Source of the DNA: Megalopta genalis
Taxonomy: Eukaryota > Arthropoda > Insecta > Hymenoptera > Halictidae
Assembly: GCF_051020955.1 (NCBI RefSeq)
Contig: NC_135026.1
Coordinates: 5,928,501 to 5,992,500, forward strand
Reading direction: 5' to 3'
Length of the DNA: 64,000 nucleotides
A program made the translations under genes and the position numbers. The notes under the pieces are model-generated. The model did no database searches. It worked only from the letters and a program-made list of their open reading frames with translations, and was not told the origin of the DNA. Every line of letters begins with the position of its first letter. The first letter of the stretch is position 1. Positions 1 to 10,388 of this stretch are shown piece after piece.

Positions 1-700
1 AAAACCGGTGCAACTTGTGCGCCTACGAGACTCGCGTGCACGCCTATCTATTTCCTGCTGATCGCGGACGTGATTTCATTAGCATTTGATTGATCAACAG
101 GGGAGGGACCGGCGGACTATAATTGAATCCCCGGATAACTGTTATGGCAACGATTATTTCCCGATGTCATATTTTCGAAAATTTCGATTCACTTCTTGAA
201 ACGTGCGAAATTGTTAAAAAAAGACAAGTGAGATAAATTATAAACTATATTTTCACTAAATTGTGAAGTTATTGTGTTCGCTACTGGAAATTATCTTAAC
301 AATGAACCTGGCCAGTAAACGATCCATGTGTTGTTAAACAATAGTACTCGTTGTTCCTTGCAGTGAGAAAAATGTGCCACTGTGATTTTAACCCACTCAA
401 ATGATACTTAAGCTTAGTGAAAGCGTCGATCTTGTAAGTTGTCCGAGAAGAATTGAAATTAAATTCGGTGCTGTGTTTTTTGTTTATCCAAGGCCCTTTA
501 CGTTTATCGAATGAGACATATTAAATCTTTTAATTCAAAAATAAAATAAAAGAATAAAAGAATTTAATATATCTTGTTCTATGAATGTTAAATTAATTAT
601 TCCTGAAAATAAACCATTAGTCTTCGGTTCAAAGTAGCACTTAGTTGACAAGATAGTCCCATCTTCCTAAAAAATCGCTCCTTGAGGAGACAGATTTGCT
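1..700. other. AT-rich unique stretch, no gene seen
   Basis: This is AT-rich sequence with stops in all frames. I see no coding frame, RNA gene or tandem array. The right edge meets the inverted-repeat element starting near 701. Confidence 0.6.
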
Positions 701-1140
701 AAACTTTTCTTTGGGGGTTTCAATTTTTTTCACTTTTCAGAGAACATTTCAATAACTTTTGTCGAGATAAGTCCGAAAATCGAAGTCCCGAATCTAGGAA
801 TTCATTTGTTAAAAAGTTATGCGTGTCCGAAGTTGAATTTCCAGCGTTTTCGATGAGTTAGCGCGCCATATTGTTACGTGCTGGGTCCACGGACTTGGTT
901 TAACGAGTGGCATCGCTAGAAGGCGCAACGAGGAACCACCAGATGGCAGCACAGGTATGCAAGAGCGGCCGTCTTGGATTCATCCCGACGCGCAATGGAT
1001 TATAAATTATACCAAGGTGAATTCAGGACTTTAATTACATTCCTAGATTCGGGACTTCGATTTTTGGGCCCTCCTCGACAAGATCCATTGGAATATACAC
1101 TGAAAATTCAAAAAAAATAAGGACCCCCAAGCTAAAGTTT
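701..1140. mobile_element. MITE-like element with ~100-bp inverted repeats
   Basis: The left arm (701-801) and right arm (1039-1140) are imperfect reverse complements. The inner 20 bp, AATCGAAGTCCCGAATCTAG, match exactly, and the outer parts align with small gaps (TTTGGGGG opposite CCCCCAAGC, CACTTTTCAG opposite CTGAAAATTC). The 237-bp middle has no coding frame. Length, non-coding interior and long terminal inverted repeats fit a non-autonomous DNA transposon. Ends are approximate and I could not find a clear target-site duplication, so the superfamily is unknown. Confidence 0.65.
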
Positions 1141-2440
1141 AACTGATAGAATAAAAAGAAATAAAGAAATATAACCTCGGTCTATCTTGGGCCAGACGAT
1201 ACCATCCTGGACTCAAATTGCTATTCATCAGTCCAGCAACTGCCAAGGCCCGCCGCATCAGTCCCCCGGCTCGATGAGACCCGTGGGCCCCGTATAAAAA
1301 TCTCGCGGATCCCGTAAAAAAAGTTCCATAGATCCCGTACAAAAATCTCTTTCGATCCATTGAAACAGGAGTCTCGGCCCCGTTGACATTCAAATGTACC
1401 GTACGGCCCCGTGGCGCGTCTTAGGCTACAGGAAGTCGTGAGCCGGCGTCCGTCGGTCCCACAGAGAGGACGATCGGGCCCGGGGAACCTGTTTGATTGA
1501 ACAAAAATGTCGTCCACGATGAAAAGAGCGTCCCGGCCGGTGGGGATGGTGCGCGGCGGTGATCGTCGGAGTCGTAGGAGTAACGGGGACCGTGTCGGGG
1601 AGGCGTACCGCGGGGCGGCCGGGAGGGGAGGAAACCTCCGGGCACGGTGAAAAAGAGGAACGAGCGTAGAAAAGTGTTTGCGGGATAGAAGGTGGCGCGG
1701 AGGACGGCGTAAGGAACGGGAATCGTCGGTGACCGGCAGGGTCAGCTTTTTGCGGGGCCCGGGCCCTGGTGGGGAGGCGCGGGCTTTTTCCGAACGGGAT
1801 CGGTCGTCGTCGGCATCGAAACTAATGGCGGAATATAGATATGGCGCCGCGGCGGTGTGCGCGTATCGTTCGCCGGCCGATGCCCTAAGAAATGCCGATT
1901 GAAGCGGCGAGGGAGCGCGCGCGGCGCCGTTTTTCAGCGTCGCTCGGTGTCGGTGCCGACAACGGAGTTGGGGATCCTCTATATGGAAGCACCGGCGGGC
2001 CGGCCGCTGCGATACGCGGCGCGGCGCACCGCGTCGCGCCGTGCCGTGTCCGGCCGTAAGGACAATGAGCGTGTGCCGCACTGGAAATGACATTTCAGCG
2101 CCTGCCTCGCGGTGCAAGATCGAAAGGAGGCGAAGCGCGCGCGGGCTCGCCGCCGTGCCGCGGAGGGGGGACCACCGAGACACCAATAAGAACTATCGGC
2201 TCGTTATTGCTACCTGCCCGGCGACCAGCTTTTAAGAGCCTCGCTTCTGTCGGACGCCGCGCCACGGCCGCCAATTTCCGCGACGATTCCATATTCATCC
2301 CGCGGCGCGGATCGACGGAGATTTTGCGGTTCGGGCTCGCTATTCTCGGGTCACCACCGATCGCTGCCCCTTTTGGTTCATTTTCTGCCGTAATTAACTG
2401 TATTTTTATCGAATAAGACTTATACAATTTTTTTCTCTTT
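1141..2440. other. CpG-rich region, no supported gene
   Basis: GC- and CpG-rich sequence follows the element above. It has overlapping open frames on both strands, the longest a 321-codon frame on the minus strand (1221-2186). These are Arg/Pro/Ser-rich with no recognisable domain, as expected when GC-rich DNA has few stops. It could be an unmethylated CpG-rich regulatory region, but no promoter element is convincing. Confidence 0.45.
1291..1358. repeat. Short tandem repeat, 22-23 bp x 3
   Basis: Three adjacent units, each starting CGTAnAAAAA and ending GATCC, at 1291-1312, 1313-1335 and 1336-1358. The units diverge in the middle. No function is evident. Confidence 0.7.
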
Positions 2441-2460
2441 GAAGGAAATATCGTCTACCC

Positions 2461-3565
2461 TGGTTGGCGCTTACAGTGTTGCCAGATCATCAGTTGTCGT
2501 TATTATACTTTTAAGATTATTTTTAAGTTATTGTAATTGTTGAAAGGAGGAAGAGTTTCTCATTTAGCTTGTGTTAGACCAAGTGTGCGGCAGTACAGAT
2601 GGTTGTTAACAACAGCTGGTTACGTAGTAGTCGGTTACAGTGTTGCCCGATCATCAGCAATTATTATTAGATTTTTATGATTATTTTCAAGTAATTAGAA
2701 CTGTTAAAAGGGGGAAGACTTTTCACTTAACTTATGCTTGAGGAAGTGTGCGGCAGTACGTATTATTGTTGACAATAGCTGGATACATAATAGGCCACTA
2801 CAGCGTTGCCAGATCATCAGCAGTCCTCATTAGACTCTTACGATTATTTTTAAGTTATTGCAATTGCTAAAAGAGAAGACATTTTTTATGCAATTTGTGT
2901 TAGCGGAGATGCTCTCGTAGTTCATACAGCTGTGGACTATAGTTAGTTACACGTTAGGCGGTTACAGTGTCGTCAGGTCAGTGGCAATCTTCATTAGATT
3001 TTTCAGATTATTTTCAAGTTATTGCAATTGCTAACGGAGAAGACATTTTTATCTAATTTGTATTCGAGGAAGTGTTATGGCAGGTTCATAGAGCTGTTGA
3101 CAATAGCTAGTTACACGTTAAGCGGTTACAGCGTTGTCAGATCATTAGCAGTCTTCATTAGATTTCTAACATTATTTTCAATTTGCTACAATTGTTAAAC
3201 GCGGAAGATTTGTGTTGCAGTTCATATCATTGTTGGAAGTGGTATAGTCTGCGGTTACAGTGTTGCCAGATCATCGGCAATCCATATTCGAATTTTAACA
3301 TTATTTCCAACTTGTTGCAATTGTCGCAAGCAAAACACATTTTTATTTAACTTCTGTCATAAGAAGTTCTGTCACATCTGGTTACAGGCTAGGCGGTTAC
3401 AGTGTTGCCAGATCATCGGCAAACCTCATTTGAATTTTAACATTATTTCCAATTTGTTGCAATTGTCAAAAGCAAAATACATGTATATTTAACTTGTGTT
3501 GAGAGAAATGTTTCACATCTGATCAACATGCTAAGCGGTTACAGTGTTGCCAGATCGTGAGCATT
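2461..3565 (+). repeat. Satellite array A (left arm of foldback), 8 monomers
   Basis: The anchor TTACAGTGTTGCCAGATCAT recurs at about 2471, 2635, 2798, 2962, 3126, 3255, 3397 and 3539. Unit lengths are 164, 163, 164, 164, 129, 142 and 142 bp. Between anchors are a T-rich block with TTATTTTCAAGTTATTGCAATTG and a segment resembling AACTTGTGTTAGGAGAAGTG. No monomer has a conserved long reading frame. The same monomer appears in reverse orientation at 4545-5580, so this array forms one arm of a large inverted repeat. Confidence 0.9.
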
Positions 3566-3672
3566 ATTCACGAAAATTCACGAAACGAAAATCAAATTGA
3601 GCAATCTATCGGTACACAATTTCCATCGAATATATTCGATTGAATCGTTTCTTCTCGGCAGTCGAGATCGTC

Positions 3673-4147
3673 CAATCGCATCGCTCCGAATTGAAATGAA
3701 ATCGACCGCAAAAAAAGAAAAGAAAAGCAAAATCCCCAAACCAGCGACGATCCGCAAAACATCGAAGCCCGGAGAGCATCGCTTCCGCCGGGTTTCTCTA
3801 ATTATGATATCGAAATGAATCGAAGTCAAATGGTGGCCGGCCTGTAAAAAATTGATCGTGATTAATGGTCGCGAGCGAGCCGTATCGATCGGCGGTTTTT
3901 ATGCAAATGGTCGGCGTCGGCGCGGGGCTTAATCAAGACGCAACGATCCCGAGGACAATAATCTTGTTACGCTCGGATACCGTGACCGACGATCGACAAT
4001 GCGATCGATAACTGGCCACGCAACCGGTTGATTAATTATCCTCGGCTAAAACCGAGCTCTCGGCGCACCGGCCTAGTCACCTTGGTCGCCTGCTTCTCGC
4101 CGGGATTAGGCGTTTCGGAATTACGTTCCAATTATCGTCGAGCCACG

Positions 4148-4181
<34 letters not shown>

Positions 4182-4433
4182 TTTTCTCTTTCTCGGACAG
4201 GAGCATCACGGGACGAGACGCTAAGCCGCCGTGTAATCGCTAATTGCCGGAGGTGACTCGGTGACTCCGATCAAGAATCGGACTGCAGGGCCACGCCGGC
4301 GACGCGACTACACAGTGAGACGATCCATTTTTACGAACCGGAACGATAAAACGCGACAGAAACGAAATACGTAAAATGTGTCGCGTTGTTTTATTAGAAA
4401 TGACTTCCTGCGTTCTCGGATCCTGTGACGGAG
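3673..4433. other. Loop of the foldback structure, no gene seen
   Basis: This central segment is not palindromic. It is moderately GC-rich with many ATCG-containing words. It holds one CT microsatellite and no coding frame longer than about 80 codons. Any transposase expected in an autonomous foldback element is absent. Confidence 0.6.
4148..4196. repeat. (CT)n microsatellite in foldback loop
   Basis: A pyrimidine run, mostly CT dinucleotides with a few TTT interruptions, lies in the loop. Confidence 0.9.
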
Positions 4434-4544
4434 TTTCGATTTCCGAGAAGAGACGATTCGATCGAGATGTACTCGAAGGAAGATTTGCACCGATAAATTG
4501 TTCAGTTTGATTTTTATATGATGTTCATTTTTCGTGCAATGATT

Positions 4545-5580
4545 GCGGTCGATGAACTGGCAACACTGCAACTGCCTAGCGTGTAACCAGATGTGACACA
4601 TTTCTCCTAACACAAGTTAGATAAAAGCATGTTTTCCTTTTGACAATTATAACGAGATGAAAATAAGGCTAAAATTGGAATGACCTCTGGTCATGATATG
4701 GCAACACTGTAACTATCTGACATGTGAGCTGATACACACAATGCATTTCTGCTAACACAAGTTAAATAGAAGTCTGTATTCCTTTCGACAATTGCAACAA
4801 GTTAAAAATAATGTTATAATTTAAATGAGGATTACCAATGATTTGGCAACGCTGTAACCGTCTAGCATGTAACCAGTAGTGACACACTTCTCCTAACACA
4901 ATTTAAATAAAGGTCTGTATTCCTTTCGACAATTGTAAAACAAGTTGAAAATAATGTTAAAGTTCGAATAAGGATTGCGGATGATCTGGCAACGCTGCAA
5001 TCGCCTAGTATAAAAACCATATGTGATCCTTTTCTCCTGACACAAGTTAAATAAAAATATGTTTTTCTTTCGACAATTGTAACAAGTTGAAAATAATGCC
5101 AAAATTCGAACGACGACTGACGATGATCTGGCAACACTGTAATCCAGATATGCCCTGTTTCTCCTAGCACAAGTTAACTAATAGTATGTTTACCTTTCGA
5201 AGATTGTAAGAAGTTGAAAATAATGCTAAAATTTGAATGAGGATTGCTGATGATCTGGCAACACCGTAAACCAAATATGACGCATTTCTCCTGACAAAAG
5301 TTAAATAAAAGTCTGTTCTCCTTTCGACAATTCTAACAAGTTGAAAATAATGCTAAAATTCGAATGACTACTGGCGACGATCTGGCAACACTGTAACCCA
5401 GATGTGACGCGTTTCCCCTAGCAGAAGTTAAATAAAAATGTGTTTTCGTATTGATAATTGTAACAAGTTAAAAATAATGCCAAAATTCGAACGACGACTG
5501 GCGACGATCTGGCAACACTGTAAACCAGATGTGTCCTGTTTCCCCTAGCACAAATGAAATAAAAGTGTTCCTTTCGACAA
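4545..5580 (-). repeat. Satellite array B (right arm of foldback), 8 monomers
   Basis: The anchor GGCAACACTGTAA, the reverse complement of the array A anchor, ends at about 4571, 4712, 4857, 5000, 5142, 5269, 5396 and 5523. Spacings are 141, 145, 143, 142, 127, 127 and 127 bp. The inner units match the 142-bp length of the inner array A units, while the outer units differ (127 versus 164), so the arms diverged from the outside. Minus-strand frames of about 100 codons here simply run through repeated monomers and are not genes. Confidence 0.9.
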
Positions 5581-6122
5581 TTCTTCTTTCCAACGACAAT
5601 TCCTTTCGTCATACGATGAAATTCCAGTCGCTCGATCGTTCGAGAGAAATCGTAGCGCGAGTTTTTCAAAATCGATTGTCGCGCCGTGTCGCGCCGTGCG
5701 CGAACGTCGAGGAACCCGTTGCGCGAGAAGGAAGAGACGGCCGATCGCCGAACGAGAGAGTCGGCGAACAGGCTGTCGAACATCGTGGCAGGGATCAGGC
5801 ATCCGTGGACCAGGTCTGGCCAGGGCATTCGCCGCCGTGGCCGTCGTAAACGCGGATCCTCGAACAGATGTTCGCCGTATGAACTCGGTGTCGATGATGG
5901 CTCTTTCGACCGTTAGCCGGCGGCTAACTGCGAAGAAACGCTGGGACACGGTGCTCAGCGGCGGACGAGTGGATTACGGGGGTCCTGGGGAGCTCTAAAC
6001 TCTGATACTACCACCTTTCGAATCCTATTTACCAGTGTCCGCTCGGACGTTCACTCGCGGGCTTAACTTCGCTCCGACGAGAAGCCATCGGACAAGATTA
6101 ATGGACACTCGGATATCCCGTA
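5581..6122. other. CpG-rich unique stretch, no supported gene
   Basis: Overlapping frames of 76-136 codons on both strands are Arg-rich, lack any recognisable domain and partly run into satellite array B. The best reading is non-coding DNA. Confidence 0.5.
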
Positions 6123-6404
6123 ATTGGTCTATCTTCGGCCGGATAATGCGTTCTGAATTGAGACTTTAGTTGCCGTCGATGAGCCGCGATGCTTCGGCGA
6201 CGGTAGCTAAAGACGACCATCGCGACTCACCGAAGTTAGCAGCGTCAGAGATTAATATCGCGCCTCGATTTTTCCAAATTGGTCTATCTTGGGCTGGCTT
6301 ATCTGTCTTTGGTCTGAAACGCAGCACTCGAATGACAAGATAATGCCATTCTTTTTATAAAGGAAAAGGACGTCGCTTCTTCTGGAGACAGGTTCTGCAT
6401 AATT

Positions 6405-6477
<73 letters not shown>

Positions 6478-6800
6478 CTGGATAATGCATTCTGAATTGA
6501 GACTTTAGTCGTTGTCAATGATTCATGATAGTTCGATGACGGCAGCTGAAGACAGCTACTTAGCTGAAGATGGCAGCTAAGGACACACTAACTCGCGATA
6601 TTGGCTGAATCATGTAACCGAGATTAATATTGCATTATCCATAATTACTCTATCTTGGGCTAGCTCGGCTACCTTTGCTCTAAAAATCATCATCCGATTA
6701 GGATGATAATCTTATCTCGTGAAAGATCACTTCACTATTCAAGAAAGCAGATTCTGCGTGCCAGGTCTATCTTAGGCTGGATAGTCTATTCTGACGGCAA
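6123..6800. repeat. Degenerate ~355-bp direct repeat (about two copies)
   Basis: GGATAATGCnTTCTGAATTG occurs at about 6140 and 6480, and the motif CTATCTTGGGCT at about 6284 and 6650, giving offsets of about 351-365 bp. Both copies also contain GACTTTAGT, a GACGG(T/C)AGCT(A/G)AAGAC block and GAGATTAATAT. A further GGTCTATCTTAGGCTGG at 6763 begins a third, truncated copy that abuts the 354-bp array. Confidence 0.65.
6406..6473. repeat. (CT)34 microsatellite
   Basis: An uninterrupted CT/TC dinucleotide run of about 68 bp sits between the two copies of the ~355-bp repeat. The long run of GA on the complementary strand gives a spurious Arg-Glu frame. Confidence 0.97.
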
Positions 6801-6801
6801 C

Positions 6802-8051
6802 GTCTCTCTAATAGTCGCTCAGATTGCGCACAAGAATAGACACTTAGGGAAGAGGAGATGCGATTATTCGAGTATTGCGGTTCGTTTTTATAGTTATTAA
6901 CAATCGGCGACTATAAATCTAAATAAATCGCAAGGCTCGAATAATCGTATCTGGTCTTCCCGAATTGTCCATTTTTGTTTAGGAGCTGAGGGACAATTAG
7001 AGAGAACTTACTGTGCTCTACTCATCTGATGCCTAAAATGCATCGACTATTATTTATTGCTATAACGACTCTGTTGTGCAATATATTGCCATGTTTTAAA
7101 CCGTTGCATATGGCATTACCAAACCCTAATCTCATAGAGCTCATACTACAGTAATGTCTCCCTAACTGTCGCTCAGATTGCGCAGAAAAATGGAAAATTT
7201 GGGAAGAGGAGACACGATTATCCGAGCCACGTTGTTCGTTTTTATAGTTGTTGACAATCGGCGACTATAAATCGAAATAAATCGCAAGGCTCGAATAATC
7301 GTATCTGGTCTTCCCGAATTGTCCATTCTTGTTTAGGAGCTGAGGGACAATTAGAGAGAACTTACTGTGCTCTACTCATCCGATGCCTAAAATGCATCGA
7401 CTATTATTTATTGCTATAACGACTTTGTTGTGCAATATATTGCCATGTTTTAAACCGTTGCATATGGCATTACCAAACCCTAATCTCATAGAGCTCATAC
7501 TACAGTAATGTCTCCCTAACTGTCGCTCAGATTGCGCAGAAAAATGGAAAATTTGGGAAGAGGAGACACGATTATCCGAGCCACGTTGTTCGTTTTTATA
7601 GTTGTTGACAATCGGCGACTATAAATCGAAATAAATCGCAAGGCTCGAATAATCGTATCTGGTCTTCCCGAATTGTCCATTTTTGTTTAGGAGCTGAGGG
7701 ACAATTAGAGAGAACTTACTGTGCTCTACTCATCTGATGCCTAAAATGCATCGACTATTATTTATTGCTATAACGACTTTGTTGTGCAATATATTGCCAT
7801 GTTTTAAATCGTGACATATTGTATTACCAAACCCTAATCTCATAGAACTCATACTACAGTAATGTCTCCCTAACTGTCGCTCAGATTGCACACAATAGTA
7901 GACAATTAGGGAAGAGGAGACACGATCATTCGGTTACGTTTTTATGGTTCTTGTCGATCGGTGACTATAAAAACGAGCCACCAGTTTTCAATAATAGCAT
8001 ATCCGCTTCCCAAATTGTCCATCTGAGCGCCAATTAGGGAGAATTTCGCGG
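6802..8051. repeat. 354-bp tandem array derived from a palindromic MITE
   Basis: The unit start GTCTCCCTAACTGTCGCTCA (first copy diverged) occurs at 6802, 7156, 7510 and 7864, exactly 354 bp apart. The fourth copy is partial. Copies two and three differ at only a handful of bases. About 200 bp of each unit is itself an imperfect palindrome: AATTTGGGAAGAGGAGACA on the left faces GTCTTCCCGAATTGTCC on the right, and the ends CTCCCTAACTGTCGCTCAG and CTGAGGGACAATTAGAGAG mirror each other. The remaining ~150 bp (with TGCCTAAAATGCATCGAC) links units. The partial fourth copy closes with CTGAGCGCCAATTAGGGAG, a clean mate of the left end. No coding content. Confidence 0.9.
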
Positions 8052-8629
8052 ATGGTAGCCAAAGTGGCTGACGCAGACCCGGCGGCGAAGTTTTCTCGGC
8101 GGCGATTAGCGCGGAAAAATGTTTCGGTAGCACCTGGTTGAGAATTGGAACGCAGCAGGAGGATCGTAAGCGTTACTTAATATCGATCCTAATTAGATCT
8201 GGGGGAGGGGGGGAGTCGGGCCCGGGGCCCGGGTCTTAGATCCGTATCTGTGTACTAATGCGCGGGTACACGGCCGGACCGATTCGTTCTGGGGAGAAAG
8301 TAGATTCAGATAGACAGACCATCTAATTTCATGGGGAATTTGCAATTTGCAGCCGGCGTAGCAGTTAGCCCCTATTATTGATTACCCGGTCGATCGTCGA
8401 TATCGGCTACCACGCGGGCCAAATCCGGCGCGGTAGATCGAACCACTTGCTGTCGAGCTTGTTGGAACCTATCCGCGCGAATGCCAGCGGACGAGGCCCG
8501 TTTTTGACATTATTGAACGCGTTGCCGCGGGATCACGAACGTGAGAAGTTGTCCGATACTGGCTTTAGCGAGTACTTTGGTTGACCAATTTGCGAAACGT
8601 TTACATAAATATGTAGAACAGCGGAGTGG
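8052..8629. other. Unique stretch with G/C-rich block, no gene seen
   Basis: It includes a G-run and a GGGCCCGGGGCCCGGG block near 8217-8233. The 68-codon frame at 8378-8584 has no recognisable domain. Confidence 0.5.
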
Positions 8630-9350
8630 GAGGTATGTGGGTCGGTTCGCAGGAATGTGGAGGTACGAGAATGTGGAATTGCAGGAATGAGGAATTGTTC
8701 TATGAAATAATTGAAGGATTGAATAATTGAATAATTGAAGAAGAAGGGCATGCGGAATTGCCTATGGAAAAAATTGTAGAATGGTATAAAGTGATAATTG
8801 TAGAATTCCATCGAGGAAGTAACGTTGACATTTGCAATGGAAGAATTGTAGAATTGCATAGTGATGGAATTGTAGATTTGGAGAAAAAATTGTAGAATGC
8901 TGTAAACACATCATTATAGAATTGCCTCGAGAAAGTATTATTGGATTTCACACGAAGAGAATTGTAGAATTGCGTGAAGAAAGAATTGTAGAATTGTATA
9001 AAGAAAGAATTGTAGAATTGCATAAAGAAGGGATTGTAAATTGGTAAATAGAAGGAATTGTAGAATTGCATAAAAAAGTAATTATAGAATTCTATAAAGA
9101 AGGAATTGTAGAAGTGCATAAACAAGGAATTGTAGAATTGCATAAAGAAAGAATTGTGGAATTGCAGAATTGCATAAAGAAAGAATTGGAGAATTGCATA
9201 AACGAAGAATTGCACAGTTGCACGAAGAAAAAAATTGTAGAATTGGATAAAGGAAGAATCGTAGAATTGCATAAAGAAGTAATTCCAGATCTACGAAAAC
9301 AAAAATTAATGGAAGATTTAAGATTTTTAAGATCAATCGTAGAATTGTAA
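8630..9350. repeat. 24-bp minisatellite (GAATTGTAGAATTGCATAAA family)
   Basis: The unit is roughly ATAAAGAAAGAATTGTAGAATTGC, with divergence and indels at the edges. Because 24 is a multiple of three, frames stay open on both strands. The minus strand reads about 190 codons (8700-9272) of an octapeptide similar to FYNSFFMQ. Overlapping frames of 130-150 codons also exist, which argues that the openness comes from the repeat and not from selection. Confidence 0.9.
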
Positions 9351-9771
9351 AATCGCAGAAACATCTCCTTACGCAAAGAGAAAAATTCGAATACTTCAAG
9401 AAGCACAGAATTTCCCAAAAGTGGAAAATTCTCCCCCTGCTCACCGATACATAATCTCGCATCATGGACCAAACAGCACGACAACGCAGAACGACGCTAA
9501 ACAATCCCGCGTGAAATGAAAATGGTTTTCGCAAACGGATTCCGTGACAACACTGTCCAGGGTTAATCGGATTCCCGGCTTGTCGAAATCAATGATTGGC
9601 GCGTACGAGCTCACAAGCGAGTAATTAGTCGAGGGTCGAGGAAGTTCGCGGCGGGTATCCCGACACCAATTAAACTCTCGTCGAATTAGTGCCACCGCGA
9701 GGGAAGAGTTTCATAAACGCTGGTAGCTCCGATCGTTCGAGTATATCGATGGCCATCTGTTTTTCCTCTCT

Positions 9772-9773
<2 letters not shown>
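9351..9773. other. Unique stretch, no gene seen
   Basis: Ordinary mixed-composition DNA between two repeats. Short frames show no recognisable domain. Confidence 0.5.

Positions 9774-9812
<39 letters not shown>
9774..9812. repeat. (CT)n microsatellite
   Basis: About 39 bp of near-perfect CT dinucleotides. Confidence 0.95.
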
Positions 9813-9814
<2 letters not shown>

Positions 9815-9914
9815 TCGCACTGTCAGCGGCGCGTGCATTATGCTTATGAAGTGCCTTCGTGCGTGACTTATTTTCCTAAAGGCTTCTGCTCGCCTCTATC
9901 TAACACGGGACGCT

Positions 9915-10388
9915 GGATTCATGTACATATGTACATATATGTATATACTTATGTATGTATAACTGTGATACTATAGCCATAGTTATAAGATAATAACTAT
10001 AATAATTTAAAATACTATACTATATTACTATATTATAGTAATAACTATAATACTATAATTATAGCTACAATATAATAACTATAATAATATAAAATATACT
10101 ATATTATAGTAATAACTATAATGTTATAACTATAGCAACAATATAATAACTACAATAATATAAAATGTACTATATTATAGTAATAACTACAACACTATAT
10201 ATAAGTATATATAGCATTATACTAATAACTATAATACTATATATAAGTATATATAGCTATAATACCATAACTATAGTTACAATATAATAACTATCAGAAT
10301 ATAAAATATACTATGTTATAGTAGTAACTATAATATTATATATAAGTATATATAGCTATAATACTATAACTATAGTTATAATATAATT
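9915..10388. repeat. AT-rich tandem repeat, ~70-bp unit
   Basis: It is built from ATAACTATAATA, AAAATATACTATATTATAGTA and ATATAAGTATATATAGC. The block TACTATATTATAGTAATAAC recurs at roughly 70-bp steps in the middle of the array. Many words are self-complementary, so the DNA could extrude cruciforms. Confidence 0.8.

Larger units (their letters stand above)
2461..5580. mobile_element. Foldback-like element: inverted satellite arms around a 0.76-kb loop
   Basis: Array A (2461-3565) and array B (4545-5580) are reverse complements of the same monomer, eight copies each. The pairing continues inward into non-repeated DNA: 3566-3672 pairs with 4434-4545. For example AAAATCAAATTGAGCAATCT at 3589 aligns with the reverse complement of the 4500-4520 region. 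Arms are therefore about 1.15-1.2 kb around a 761-bp loop. Long inverted repeats made of tandem repeats are the hallmark of Foldback/Galileo-type elements (P superfamily). No transposase is present and no target duplication was identified, so the classification is an inference. A secondary palindrome of a satellite is the alternative. Confidence 0.6.

Noticed and set aside
1221..2186. 321-codon minus-strand frame
   Set aside because: CpG-rich DNA with several competing frames; Arg/Pro/Ser-rich, no domain, no splice context.
2461..3565. CRISPR-like regular repeats
   Set aside because: Units of 129-164 bp diverge along their whole length with no unique spacers, and the DNA is eukaryotic; it is a satellite.
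4862..5170. 102-codon minus-strand frame with repeated peptides
   Set aside because: Runs through the satellite monomers of the foldback arm; peptide repeats mirror the DNA repeat.
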